NCBI GenBank assembly: GCA_009192285.1
Contig: CM018606.1
Coordinates: 2,470,081 to 2,534,080, forward strand
Reading direction: 5' to 3'
Origin: Morchella semilibera
Taxonomy: Eukaryota; Ascomycota; Pezizomycetes; Pezizales; Morchellaceae
Length of the DNA: 64,000 bases
A program made the translations under genes and the position numbers. Of this stretch, positions 35,435 to 49,133 are shown piece by piece. Below the pieces are notes generated by a model, which saw only the letters and a program-made list of their open reading frames with translations, made no database searches and was not told the origin of the DNA. Positions within the stretch are counted from its first letter, which is position 1. Every line of letters begins with the position of its first letter.

Positions 35435-36421
35435 ATGACCGACCTTAGTTGGGATGTCCCTATGGGGGACTGCCCCAACCCTGTCTTTTTCTCCCCCGGC
35501 CCCCTCGATTGTTACTTTCCCGAAAGGAAAGGGTTTTGTCACCTCGCTCTTGTCCCCCGTTCCCACTGGTTCGACCTTGGCTGTCGCCTCGGCTCGGACC
35601 CCCACGTTCACCTCCTCCGTCAGTACGCCATCTCCCACGGTCTCAAGCGCGCCGACGCCTATTGGGCTAAGGCCACTTTCGCTACTACTGCCCCGGGTAA
35701 GCTCCATGTCGGAGCCCCCACCACCGATGATTCCTGCCCCGCCTACGACTCTGAAGCCATTATTCGTGGTCTCAGGGACCCCGCCCTCGCCCAGCACACC
35801 ATTGGCCGCCCCATGGAAACCCCTGCCTCCGTCCTAAGTACCCTAACCGAGAGACTCGCTGGGTTCTTGGAAAACTTTGGCCCCGTCGAGGAGGACTTCG
35901 GGTACGAACTCACCCAGGCCCACACCCTCATTGCAGAAGCCCTCGCCGCCTTGACCACCCTCGCCGATGTCGCCGTCCCTGTCCCCGAAGAACCAGCCGT
36001 ATGTACGGCCCACGACGAGGTTATTGAGAACCTCGAACTCGAACTCAATGCAGCTGAAGAAAAGGCTGCTGACCTCTGGTCCCGCATGTGCGAGGCCCAG
36101 GAAGAATCAGTGGAGGATATCGAGAACCTCCAGGAAGGAGTGGCCTCCCTCGTAGCTGAGAAGGAGGAGTTCCGTTATCGTTTGGCCCTGCATCAGGAAG
36201 CCCTTGCTGACGCAGATGCCACTATTGCCGACCTTCGCCGCCGCCTCCCTCTTGCCGCTCCCAATGCTACCAGGAAACCAGCTCACCCCGTCGCCCAGGC
36301 CCCGAAACCTTGCTACCTCGCCCCTCGCTCCCAGGACTCCCGTACCTCTGACAACTGGCGTAAAGCACCAGTTGAGTCGGCGACTCCCAAGCCGGCGTTA
36401 AAAGGTCAGCCCCTCTGGTAG
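35435..36421 (+). mobile_element. Gag-position region of B1
   Basis: Occupies the gag position, before protease and reverse transcriptase. The predicted product is about 328 residues with a long helical, coiled-coil-like segment in its second half and no CCHC zinc knuckle that I can see, unlike the gag of family A in this window. The same region exists in B2, so it is a family feature. Confidence 0.7.
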
Positions 36422-39369
36422 AAATTGGCACACCAAAGGGGCTAGTCCCGCCACCCACCTTTGTTCTCTCCGCTGCCGCCGTTTCCGAAGACAGAATATC
36501 TGAAGAATCTCTCGTTGTCTCGTGCTCGGTTACCCAGGATTCCGTTGCTCCCATCGCCACCCACGCCCTGATAGATACAGGTGCGTCAGGTTATGCTTTC
36601 GTTGATCAAGGGTTTGTTCTGCAACACGGTCTGGTCCCGGTCCCCCTGAAGAAATCACGCTTGCTCGAGGTAATCGACGGCAGGCTGGTAGAATCGGGGA
36701 AGATTACACACATGGTAAAACTATCGCTGGACATTAACGGCCATCAAGAAGTTGCTCCGCCCCCTGTTACTAAGCTAGGGCATTAACCAATAGTAATAGG
36801 TATCCCCTGGATGAGGCACCATGATCTTGCTATCAGACCAAAGACGAATAAGATCATCTTTGATTCTGATTTCTGCGTCCAGAACTGCTCACAATCCCAC
36901 GCTATGGTAACCGCCAAAGGAATTTCGGTTTCGTTCCCGGACGCTCCAGCGATTCAGATTGCGGCCATTGGGGCTGTACCTTTTGTGGGCCTCGTTCGGC
37001 GCCGACAGAATAAACTCTTTTGCGCCTCAATACGAGCCATCGATGAAGCCCTGGCTGAAAAAATGGACCAGGATTCTCTAGCTCATGTTCCTAAGGACCT
37101 TCAGGAATTTAGGTCACTGTTCCAGGAAAATCATACCACCGCTCTGCCGCCGCACCGTCCTCATGATTTGAAAATAGTCTTGCAGGATGGAAAGACTCCT
37201 CCGTTCGGCCCGCTATATGGTATGTCCCGTTTGGAGCTACAGGCCCTCAGGGACTACATTACGGAAAACCTGTCGAAAGGGTTTATTCGCTACTCCGAAT
37301 CCCCCGCCGGCGCCCCAGTTCTGTTTGTGAAGAAATCCGACGGCTCTCTTCGACTTTGTGTGGATTATAGGAAGCTTAACGAGATTACGGTTAAGAACCG
37401 ACATCCTCTGCCGCTGATTCCGGAAACCTTGTCTCGCCTCTCCAAGGCGAAGTACTATACCAAGCTGGACCTCCGCTGGGGATACCATCAGATCAGGATA
37501 CAGGAGGGTGACGAGTGGAAAACGGCATTTAGGACTCAATATGGCCATTTCGAGTACAATGTGATGCCCTTCGGACTTACCAATCCTGCTGCCTTTCAAC
37601 ACTGGATTAATGATCTTCTGCGCCCCTACCTCGATGATTTTGCCACGGCCTATCTCGACGATGTATTAATTTACTCTGAGACTTTGGAAGAGCATAAGCA
37701 ACATGTTAGGGAAATTTTAAGAGTGTTTCAAATTCATGGGGTCCATCTTAAACCGGAAAAATGCGAGTTCTATGTTCAGAAAACTAAGTATCTCGGGCTT
37801 ATCGTTACTCCTGAAGGCATACAGATGGATCCTAGTAAGGTGTCCACGGTTAGGGATTGGGAAACACCTACCAAGCTCCAGGAAGTGCAGGAGTTCTTAG
37901 GTTTTGCGAACTTTTACCGACGATTTATCTATGCGTATTCCCGCGTGGTGGCTCCTCTTACCGCATTAACCAAGAAAAACGTAAAGTTTGATTGGGCACC
38001 CAGAGCGGAAAAAGCCTTCCAGCAGTTGAAAGATGCATTTACTTCGGCCCCGATCCTCGCCCACTTCGACTTTGAAAAAGAAGTTATTGTGGAAACCGAC
38101 GCTTCCGACTACGTGTCTGCCGGTATTATGTCCCAGTATGGTGATGATGGACTTCTACACCCTGTGGCTTTCTTTTCTAAGAAACACTCCCCAGCAGAAT
38201 GCAATTATGAGATTTACGACAAGGAGCTGTTGGCATTTGTTAGGAGTTTCGAGGAATGGCGTGCGAATTTGGAAGGGTCCCGTTTTCCAATTAAGGTATT
38301 GAGTGACCATAGGAATCTGGAATACTTTATGTCCACTAAGCTGTTGAACCGTCGTCAAACCCGCTGGGCTGAGTTCTTGTCGCGTTTCGATTTCGTTATC
38401 CAATTCCGAACAGGGAAACAAGGAGGGAAGCTGGATGCACTTACTAGGAGATCGAGGGACCTACCTAAAGAAGGGGATGAACGCTTGATACATCAGTCGC
38501 AAGTAGTGTTGAAGCAGGAGAATTTGGGATCAAGGATTAAGCTAAGTTTGTTAGCGGGTTCTTTGTCAAATGAACCCGCTGAAGGAATGCCCACTGTGAA
38601 GGAATTATTGATCCAAGCTTACCAAGAAGATAGTTTCCCAGGTCAAGTTCTTACCATGCTTCGCAATGGCACCAAACAATCAAAGAAGATTTCTCTTGCC
38701 GAATGTATGGAAACAGAGGACGGATTCCTTCTGTATCGCCAGGCGATTTATGTCCCTGAGTTCAATGAGCTTCAGCTTCGTCTCTTACAGGATCATCATG
38801 ATAAGCCCTCCGCCGGACACCCAGGTCGCGCTAAGACCCTCGAATTCCTCAGCCGGAATTATTACTGGCCTAATATGAGGAAATACGTCGACCGCTATGT
38901 TATGAACTGCAATGTGTGTTCCCGCAGCAAAGCCTCCTGCAATGCTCTCCAAGGTGTTCTCCGCCCGCTGTCGGTACCCAAGGGCCCTTGGACAGACGTA
39001 TCTATGGATTTTGTTACCGGACTTCCTCTTAGTAATGGCTTTAATGCAATTCTGGTGGTCGTGGACCGTCTAACGAAGATGCGTCACTTTATCCCTTGCA
39101 CTGAAGAAGTCTCGGCTAGGGATGTAGCCGCTATGTACCTCGATTCAGTTTGGAAACTTCATGGACTGCCCGAGACTATTATTTCAGATCGCGGCACCCA
39201 GTTTACGGCTGAATTTTGGAAGACTTTATGTTCCCGCCTCGAGATTGCCCCACGTTACAGTACTGCTTTCTATCCACAGACAGATGGTCAAACGGAGAGG
39301 ATTAATGCTGTTATGGAACAATATCTTCGGGCCTATGTTTCGTACCAACAGGACGATTGGACCCAGTAT
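36421..39369 (+). mobile_element. Pol region of B1 (protease, RT, RNase H, integrase)
   Basis: Family landmarks in order: an aspartic protease-like DTGASGYAF, reverse transcriptase with YLDDVLIYSE, RNase H with ETDASDYV, an integrase zinc-binding region and a DDE core with [11 protein letters not shown]. Gypsy order (RT, RNase H, integrase) places it in Ty3/gypsy. The integrase end is separated from it by the B2 insertion. Confidence 0.88.
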
Positions 39370-39374
39370 CTTTC

Positions 39375-39962
39375 TGTTACGGAGCAACACGGAGACAACA
39401 AACAAGAGAGCCGAGGTACACAACCGAGGCAGGAACGAGGACGAAGACGCGAGGCGAAGACGAGGGAACTTAACCGAGGAGCAGGGTTGAAGGGCAGAGG
39501 GTCCAGATGGCCTCTCTGACGAAGACGTGGAGACGAAGATACTAGTAGACGACACGGACTACGGTCATGGGCTATGGGCGAGGCGAGGCGAGGCGAAGCG
39601 AGACAGAACGGGAACGTAGCAAAGCGAGGACGAGACGAGGTACCATGGAAGACCCACTAGGGTCTTGGCGAAGACTATGGCTATGATGTAATGTATTCAG
39701 AACTAAAGACACAGAACGAAACGAAACTAAACCGTAGGGTTGACAACAGGAAGAACACGTAGGAAAAGAAAGAGAAAGAAAAGAACAAAGGGAAGATCTG
39801 TAGCAACGTATATATACCCCTCCTAATCCCTGTACAATCATGACTCATCACATCGTGTAACGAAAACCCATAGAAACTCCAAGAACCCAAAAGAAACCTT
39901 ACGCCCGAAAGCCTATTCTCTAATATCCTCCTCCTCCGCGAAGTCCGTGGTACGCCGTGATA
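39375..39962 (-). repeat. 3' LTR of B2
   Basis: 588 bp; on the plus strand reads TGTTACGG...CCGTGATA. Same length as its partner LTR at 51376-51963. Confidence 0.88.
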
Positions 39963-41425
39963 GATTAGGCCCTCCTTCAGGCCTAACTCCTGATAGGCCT
40001 AGGCTTGTGTGGGTACCTATCATGAAACTCCCTGAGCAAATTGGGGGAGTGCTCTAAGTCCTCGGGAGGTTGCCATGAGGGTTCGTCATAACCAAGATAC
40101 TGGACCAAATACTCCAATTTTCCATAACGCCGACGAGAGTCGTGAACTTGTTCCACTTCCCATTCCTGTTCTCCTTCGATTTCTATAGCTGGAGGCGGTA
40201 ACTGCAGTTGACCGGGGACAGGATTACTTGGTGCGAGAGACAGAAGTGACACATGAAAGACGGGGTGAATTTTCATTGAAGCAGGAAGATCGAGTTCATA
40301 AGCGTAGGGGCTAACCATCCGCTTAATCGCATAGGGGCCAATGCGTTTCCAGTCGAGTTTCTTCGAAGGTCGCTTGGTCTCAATATTCCGAGTCGAGAGA
40401 AAAACTTCATCTCCAACGGCATATTTAGGGGCGGGGATTCTATTCCGATTTGCTGCATCCTCATGAATCTTCTGAGCCCGGGCCATTTCGTCACGAAGAA
40501 ACTCATAAACTTGTGCCATAGTCCTGGCCATACCATTCTCCTGATCCTCGCTGGTTGTCTTTCCATGCTGTAGCGGGGCAAAGGACATACGAGGGCTCCT
40601 CCCATAGTTAGCCTGAAACGGGGACATCCTGGTAGTTTCGGAGAAGTGATTGTTAGTCGCAAACTCTGCCATCGAAAGATACTGGGTCTAATCGTCCTGT
40701 TGGTACGAAACATAGGCTCGGAGGTACTGTTCCATAATGGCATTGATCCTTTCAGTCTGCCCATCTGTTTGTGGGTGAAAGGCGGTGCTATAGCGAGGAG
40801 CAATCTCGAGGCGGGCGCATAAGGTCTTCCAAAATTCGGCAGTAAACTGAGTACCGCGGTCTGAGACAATAGTCTCCGGGAGTCCATGAAGCTTCCAAAC
40901 CGAATCAAGATACATAGTAGCAACGTCCCTAGCATTTGCCTCCTCAGTACAGGGTATAAAGTGGCGCATCTTTGTCAGACGGTCCACCACAACCAAAATC
41001 GCATTAAAACCATTGCTTTCCGGAAGTCCTGTAACGAAGTCCATTGATACATCCGTCCATGGGCCTTTAGGTACGGCAAGAGGTCGAAGAACACCTTGGA
41101 GGCATTGCGAGATGCTTTACTACGAGAACACACATTGCAGTTCAGAACGTAGCGATCGACATATTTCCTCATATTTGGCCAATAGTAGTTCCGGCCGATA
41201 AGCTCGAGGGTCTTGGCGCGTCCTGGATGTCCAGCAGAGGGTTTATCGTGATGATCCTGCAAAAGACGAAGCTGAAGATTATTGAACTCAGGGACATAGA
41301 TGGCCTGGCGATACAGGAGGAATCCGTCCTCCGTTTCCGTACATTCAGCAAGAGAAATCTTCTTCGAGTATTTGGTGCCATTGCGGAGCATCGTCAAAAC
41401 TTGATTTGGGAAACTGTCTTCTTGG

Positions 41426-41925
41426 TCTCAAGGAGGGGGTGGCGGTGTAGCTTTGTTCCACAGGGCACGAGTTATAGCAGGAGTAGAGTAGGGCAGAGAG
41501 TCCACAAGGAATCTCTGATCGCGACGTGTAAGTGAAGATACCAGTAGATAGCTTTCTCCACAGACATAGAAGGTAGGTAGGTGACAGCGATACTTCTCGG
41601 TAAGGAGAGGTATGAAGGTTGAACAGCGATAGCCACTTAGGAATAGGGACTATGAAGTATATTGAGTACTAGTTACAGAAGACGTTGCGTAAAGAGAAAA
41701 GAAGAAGAAAGAAACTACAGGAGTAGGCACCGTTGCCTCCCTTATATATCCAGTTTTTCCCGGAGCCAAGCCTGACTCATACCCTCGCGTAACCCCAAAC
41801 ATGACTCACATTCCTGCGTAACGGAAACCTATAGAACCTACTCTGACTCATCCCCACCTCCGAGCTTACAGTAATCCCATCCCTGCCAATCCTTCCAGCC
41901 CTCCGAACCTAACGTATCCATGAAA
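41426..41925. mobile_element. ~500-bp insertion in B2 pol, possible solo LTR of a third family
   Basis: The matching region of B1 lacks this stretch. It is flanked by cttgg on both sides (41421-41425, 41926-41930), like a 5-bp (or 6-bp) target duplication. It is non-coding, has a TATA-like CTTATATATCC and shares only short LTR-like motifs with families A and B. The ends are not clean TG...CA, so the solo-LTR reading is tentative. Confidence 0.55.
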
Positions 41926-44843
41926 CTTGGTAAGCTTGGATCAACAACTCCTTCACGGTAGGCATTCCTTCAGCGGGTTCATTTGTCAAAGAACCCGCCA
42001 ACAAACTTAGCTTAATCTTTGGTTCCAAATTCCCTTGTTTAAGTACCACTTGTGATTGGTGCGTCAACCGTTCGTCCCCTTCCTTTGGCAAATCCCTTGA
42101 CCTCCTGGTAAGTGCATCCGGCTTCCCCCCTTGTTTCCCTGGTCTAAACTGAATAACAAAATTAAATTGAGACAGGAATTCAGCCCAACGTATTTGGCGA
42201 CGATTCAACAACTTGGTGGACATAAAATACTCCAGGTTCCTATGGTCGCTCAGTACCTTAACAGGATACCGAGATCCTTCCAAATGTGGGCGCCATTCTT
42301 CAAAGCTCCTAATCACTGCCAACAATTCCTTATCGTAGATCTCGTAGTTACATTCAGCCGGGGAATGTTTTTTAGAAAAGAAAGCCACTGGATGCAATAT
42401 TCCATCGTCGCCGTACTGAGACATAATACCCGCAGAGACATAGTCCGAGGCGTCGGTTTCCACAATGACTTCTTTTTCAAAGTCGAAGTGGGCTAGGATT
42501 GGAGCCGAGGTAAACGCATCTTTAAGCTTCTGAAATGCTTCTTCTGCTTTTAGGGACTATTCGAACTTTACGTTTTTTTGGTCAAAGCGGTAAGCGGGGG
42601 CAACAACTCGAGAGTACGCATAAATAAATCGCCGATAAAAGTTTGCAAAACCTAAAAATTCCTGGACCTCCCGGAGTTTAGTGGGAGTTTCCCAATCTTT
42701 AATCGTCGATACCTTGCTAGGGTCAATCTGAATTCCCTCGGGGGTGACAATAAGCCCAAGGTACTTAGTCTGTTGAACATTGAACTCGCATTTCTCCGGC
42801 TTAAGGTGGACACCATGAATTTGGAACACCTTCAGAATTTCCCGAACATGTTGCTTATGCTCTTCCAAAGTCTCGGAATAAATTAATACATCGTCGAGGT
42901 AAGCCGTAGCGAATTCATCCAAAAAGGGGCGCAGAAGATCATTAATCCAATGGTGGAATGCGGCAGGAGCATTAGTCAGTCCGAAGGGCATGACATTATA
43001 CTCAAAGTGGCCATAGCGGGTCCTAAAGGCGGTCTTCCATTCGTCTCCTTCCTGAATCCTAATTTGATGGTATCCCCAACGAAGGTCCAACTTAGTATAG
43101 TACTTCGCCTTGGAGAGACGGGACAGGGTTTCCGGGATTAGCGGCAGAGGATGGCGGTTTTTGACCGTGATTTCATTAAGCTTCCTGTAGTCCACACAAA
43201 GTCGAAGGGAGCCGTCAGATTTCTTCACAAACAGAACAGGGGCGCCGGCGGGAGATTCGGAATAGCGGATAAACCCTTTCGACAGGTTCTCCGTCATATA
43301 GTCCCTAAGAGCCTGCAGCTCCAAACGGGACATTCCATATAGCGGGCCAAACGAGGGAACCTTTCCATCTTGTAAGACTATTTTCAAGTCGTGGGGACGG
43401 TGTGGTGGCAGGGCGGCGGCATCGGATTCCTTAAACAGTGATACGAATTCTCGGAGTTCCTGGGGGACGTGGGCGAGGGGGTCTATCGTTTGCTTCCCCG
43501 CTAGGGCTTCATCTATCGCACGAATTGAGGCACAGAAGAGTTTATTCTGTCGGCGCCGAGCACGACCTACAAAGGGGACAGCCCCAATGGCCGCAATCTG
43601 AATAGCCGGAGCCTCGGGGAACGAAATCGAAATACCCTTTACAGTAATCGGGGCGTGAGACCGGGAACAGTTCTGAATACAATAATCAGAGTCGAAGATG
43701 ATCTTATTCGTCTTCGGTCTGATAGCTAGGTCGTGGCATCTCATCCAGGGAATACCCATTACTATTGGGTAATGCCCTAGCTTGGTGACAAAAAACGGGG
43801 CAAGTTCCTGGTGGCCGTTAATATCCAGCGATAACTTGACCATATGCGTAATCTTCCCCGATTCTACCAGCCTGCCGTCGATTACCTCGAGCAGACGGGA
43901 TTTCTTCAGGGGGACCGGAACGAGACCATGTTTCAAAACAAATCCTTGGTCGACAAACGCATAGCCCGAAGCACCTGTATCTATCAGGGCATGAGTAGCA
44001 ATGGGGGCCGAGGAGTCCTGGGTAACAACGCAAGGGACAACAAGGGATTCCTCAGACATCCTGTCTTCGGAAATGGCAGCAGCGGAAAGAACAAAGGTGG
44101 GTGGCGGGACTAGCCCCTTTGGTGTGCCAATTTCTACCAAAGGGGCTGACCTTTTAACGCCGGCTTCGGGGACGCTTGTTCAACTGGGGTCTTACGCCAG
44201 TTGTCGAGGGTGCGGGGTTCCTTGGTACGGGGAGCGAGATAGCGGGGCTTCGGGGTGACGGGGGAGAGGCGACGGCGAAGGTGATCAATGGTAACATCGG
44301 CGTCAGCAAGGGCTTCCTGGTGTAGAGCCAGGCGGTAACGAAACTCCTCCTTCTCAGCAGTAAGGGAGGCCACTTCTTCTCGGAGGTCTTCGATAGCCTC
44401 TACTGATTCCTCCTGGGCCTCGCACATGCGGGACCAGAGGTCGGCAGCCTTTCCTTCAGCTGCGTCGAGTTCGCTTTCGAGGTTCTCAATGACCTCATCG
44501 TGGGCCGTACATACGGCTGGTTCTTCAGAGACGGGGGCGGGGACATCAGAAATGGCGGTCAGGGCGACGAGGGCTTCTGCGATAAGAGTATGGGCCTCAG
44601 TTAGCTCATACCCGAAATCCTCCTCAACGGGGCCAAAGGTTTCCAAGAAACTGGAGAGTCTCTCAGTCAGCGTGTGGGGGACGGAGGTGGCGGTGGTTTC
44701 CAGAGGACGACCAATGGTGCAGTGGGCGAGGGCGGGGTCCCTGAGACCCCGAATAATAGCTTCGGAGTCGTGGGCGGAGCAGAAATCGTCGGTGGTGGGG
44801 GCTCCGACATGGAGCTTGCCCGGGGAGGTCATGCTAAAGGTAG

Positions 44844-45477
44844 TGTGACGGAGTAACCCGACGCAAAGAAGAAGATGACAATGATGACGCAGAGGGACTC
44901 GAGGAGCACAGTGTACTCGACGTGGGGGCCGATGAAGACAGGGACAACGCCAGGCAGGCACAAGCACAGGCACCGGCGAAGACAAAGGCAAGAGCAAGGG
45001 CACAAGAGCACAGAGCAGGGAGAGTGAGGACCGAAGGGACCTCAACGAGAACGATGAGGGATACTATGAGTTTCCTCTTGTCAGAGGATCGAGTCTTTGG
45101 TACGAGAGGCTATGGCTTTAGAAATAGGAGTAGATTCCTATGTACCGAGATAACAGGAAGACGAGACAGAGAGAGAAGAAAGTAAGAACTAAGAAAAACA
45201 TCTATCTCGACTATTTAACACACCTCCTCCACTAGTCCGATATGACTCACACCTCCGCTCATAGAACCTCATAGAAACCTGTTACTACCACACCCCGTAA
45301 TCCTCCCCACCATCTCCGCTATTCTACATTACCAATCCATCACGCCATCGAACCTCCCAGAATCTAATGACGACAGCCTCCACCTCGCACCCCCCGCTCT
45401 CGCTTAACATTTCCCTAACAACCACAACCGTACATCGCCTACCGAACTGTCGGAACAAATGCCAAGACGCCGGGACA
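44844..45477 (-). repeat. 3' LTR of family A element
   Basis: 634 bp; on the plus strand reads TGTGACGGAG...GCCGGGACA. Almost identical to the partner at 50437-51070. Confidence 0.9.
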
Positions 45478-45498
45478 GATGAGGTCCCCTCCAAGGGC

Positions 45499-48400
45499 CT
45501 AGCTCCTGATAGGCCGAGGTTTCGAAGGATATTGGTCGTGGAATGCTTTCCTAATATCAGGACTATGCTCTAAATCACCCGAAGGTTGCCAGGATGGTTC
45601 TTCATATCCAACATATCTAACCAAGTACTCCACCCGTCGCCCTCTCTTCCGCGAATCCAATATCTCCGCTACTTCCCATTCAGTCTCTCCTTCAACTTCC
45701 ACCGGTGGGGGTGGTTCAACAATTTGTCCGGGAACAGAATCTCCAACTGTCGGCGATAATAATGAAACATGAAATACCGGATGTACTTTCATAGAGGCAG
45801 GTAACTCCACCTCGTAGGCATAAGGGCTCACAATTCGTTTGACCGGGTAGGGACCAATTTGTTTCCAGTCAAGTTTTTTCGAGGGTCGTTTTGTCTCAAT
45901 ATTTCGAGTCGAGAGCCAGACAAAATCGCCAATCGCATATCGAGGTGCCGGAGTCCGGTGTAAGTTGGCCATCTCCTCCTGTATCTTCTGCGCCCTGAAC
46001 ATTTCACTTTTCAGGAAATCAAACACCTGTGACATCTCCCGTGCCAACCCATTAGCCTGGTCCTCGTTTACCGTCTGTCCGTACTGTAAAGGTCCGAATG
46101 TCATCCTCGGGTGTCTCCCATAGTTAGCCTGAAAGGGGGACATATTAGTAGTTTCGGAGATGTGATTATTGGTAGCAAATTCAGCCAGAGGTAAAAAATC
46201 CGCCCAGTTATCCTGTTGATATGATACATAACTTCGGAGGTACTGTTCCATAATCGCATTGGTCCTTTCTGTTTGTCCATCAGTCTGAGGATGAAATGCT
46301 GTGGAATAACGAGGGGCAATTTCCAGCCGTTCACAGAGAACTTTCCAAAATTCAGCAGTAAACTGTGTCCCTCGATCGGAAACAATAGTCTCTGGTAGCC
46401 CATGTAACTTCCATACCTGTTCCAGGTATAAACGAGACAGATCCCTGGCGTTAACATTCTCCGTCGTAGGAATCAAATGCTTCATCTTTGTCAACCGATC
46501 CACCACTACGAGAATGGCATTAAATCCATGACTCTCCGGAAGTCCCGTTACAAAATCCATCGTGACATCCGTCCAGGGTCCTTTGGGCACCGATAGGGGG
46601 CGCAGAACTCCTTGTAGGGGATTATGATTCGTCTTACTTCGCCGACAGGTATGGCAATTCTGGACATAGCGGTCTGTATATTTCCGCATGGTCGGCCAAT
46701 AATATTCCCGGCTAAGAAGTTCCAAAGTCTTTGATCGTCCAGGATGTCCAGCAGAGGGTTTATCATGATACTCCCGTAGCAGGTAGAGCTTAAGTTCATC
46801 AAGATCAGGGACATAGAGTGTATCCCGGTAAAGCAACAACCCTTCCTCGCTCTCCTTGCACTCAGCCAACGAGATCTCTTTCGATTGTTGAACGCCATTT
46901 CGGAGCATGGATAGAATTTTGTTTGGAAAGCTATCACTCTGGTAAGCTTTGTTAAACAAATCAAGTACGGGAGACGATCCTTCAGCGGGTTCATTTGACA
47001 AAGAGCCCGCTAACAAACTTATCTTTGCATCTAAATTCTCCCTCTTTAAAACCACTCGACTTTGTTGTTCCAATCTCTCATCCCCTTCCTTTGGTAAATC
47101 CTTAGGCCTCCTGGTCAGAATATCAACCTTCCTTCCCTGCTTCCCGGGCCTATATTGAATAACGAAATTAAACCGAGACAAAAACTCCGCCCAACGGGTT
47201 TGACGTCTATTCAGCAATTTAGTCGACATAAAGTACTCAAGATTGCGATGATCTGTAAGTACTTTGACTTGAAATTGAGCTGTCTCCAAATGAGGTCTCC
47301 ATTCCTCGAAGCAACGAATAATGGCTAACAACTCCTTATCATAAATTTCGTAATTGCATTCCGCTGGCGAGTGTGTCTTGGAGAAAAAAGCGACCGGGTG
47401 CAGAACTCCTTTATCATCTCGTTGTGATAATATCCCTGCCGACACATAATCTGACGCATCGGTTTCCACAATAAATTCTTTCTCGGGATCAGGGTGCATC
47501 AATATGGGAGCGGTGATAAAAGCATTCTTGAGTTTCTGAAAGGCTTGTTCAACTTTTTGGGTCCACTCAAATCGTACATGCTTTTTTGTCAGAGTAGTCA
47601 ATGGCCGAGCCACTCGGGAATAAGCATAGATAAAACGTCGATAGAAATTGGCAAACCCAAGAAATTCCTGAACCTCCTTCACTGTCTTGGGCGCCTCCCA
47701 GTCCACAATTGTCTGTACCTTAGCAGGATCCATCTTCATTCCTCCAGGGGTCAAGATCATGCCCAAATATTTTGTCTCTTATACGCTGAATTCGCATTTC
47801 TCTGGTTTTAAATGGACCTCATTAGCTTCCAAGGCTTCCAGGACTTGTTGCACATCCTGTTGATGTTGTTCCAAGGTTTCCGAATAAATAAGAATATCAT
47901 CCAGATAAGCAGTAGCGCAACGATCCAGAAAGGGGCGAAAAATATCGTTAATCCAACGTTGAAAGGTAGCAGGAGCATTAGTTAGACCAAAAGGCATCAC
48001 CAAATATTCCCAATGTCCATAGCGTGTCCGAAAAGCTGTTTTCCACTCGTCCCCTTCTTTAATCCTAATCTGATTATATCCCCATCGTAGGTCCAGCTTG
48101 GTAAAATAATTAGCACGGGCTAAATTGGCCATCGTCTCTGGTGTAAGGGGAAGAGGGTATCGATCCTTGACCGTAATAGCATTTAGCTTTCGATAATCAA
48201 CACACAAGCGTAAGGAACCATCAGCCTTTTTAACAAATAGCACCGGGGCGCCGGCTGGAGAATTACTAGATCTAAGAAATCCTTTCTGCAAATTATCGGC
48301 CAAATAGTCCCTCAACGCCTTCAACTCTTCCCGTGATATACTATACATGGGACCAAAGGGTGGTACTGTTCCTTCCTGAAGTTTGATCTCATGGTCATAG

Positions 48401-49095
48401 GGACGATGTGGTGGTAGTCTAGAAGCATTGGTCTCATCGAACAGCTGTTGGAACCGCTGATAATCAATTGGAATCATTCCATCAGGGTTGGCAGGCATCT
48501 CCAATACTTTGTTGATAGCATAGAGGGTAGTCGAATAAATTTGCACAGTAGGGTCTTGCGAAAGTTTCTTAAACGATCGAGGAGTAATTGCCGAAATATT
48601 TGTAACAGGCCTTTCGGGTGGTGAAGTTGAAATTCCTCGAGCAACAATAGGTTTGTGGTTGGCTATGCAATGTTCAAGACACACTGATGACTGGAAGCGA
48701 ATCTCATTCCTTCCACTATCAATCAAAACTCCATGCTTCCTCAGCCAAGGGATTCCCATCACAATCGGGTAATGTCCCAACTTTGTAACAAAGAAAGGAC
48801 ACTCCTCCACATGTCCATTAATTTCCAATTCCAACGTCACCTTCCTGGTCACCTTCCCAGACTCGATAGGCCTTCCATCAATCACATCAATCTCCCTCTC
48901 AGTCCGTAAATTTTTCATCTTTAATTCATGGCGGCGCACAAAGTCTTCATCAATAAATGCATATCCCGACGCTCCAGTATCAATCAAGGCATAAGTGGGT
49001 ACAATAGATTTTTTATTTTGGGAAATAGAACACACTACAATCAGTTGATTCCCATCCATCTCTCCTTCTGATACTGAAAACGTTGAAATAGACAC
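45499..49095 (-). mobile_element. Pol region of family A element
   Basis: Landmarks in order from the right: protease DTGASGYAF, RT with YLDDILIYSE, RNase H with ETDASDYV, integrase zinc-binding region, DDE core with [11 protein letters not shown], and a C-terminal chromodomain (VEYLVRYVGYEEPSWQP) near the left end. The chromodomain marks the chromovirus branch, which often targets heterochromatin. Confidence 0.9.
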
Positions 49096-49133
49096 CTGAG
49101 AGAAAACCTTTGGAGGTCCCTGGGCTATGCCGC

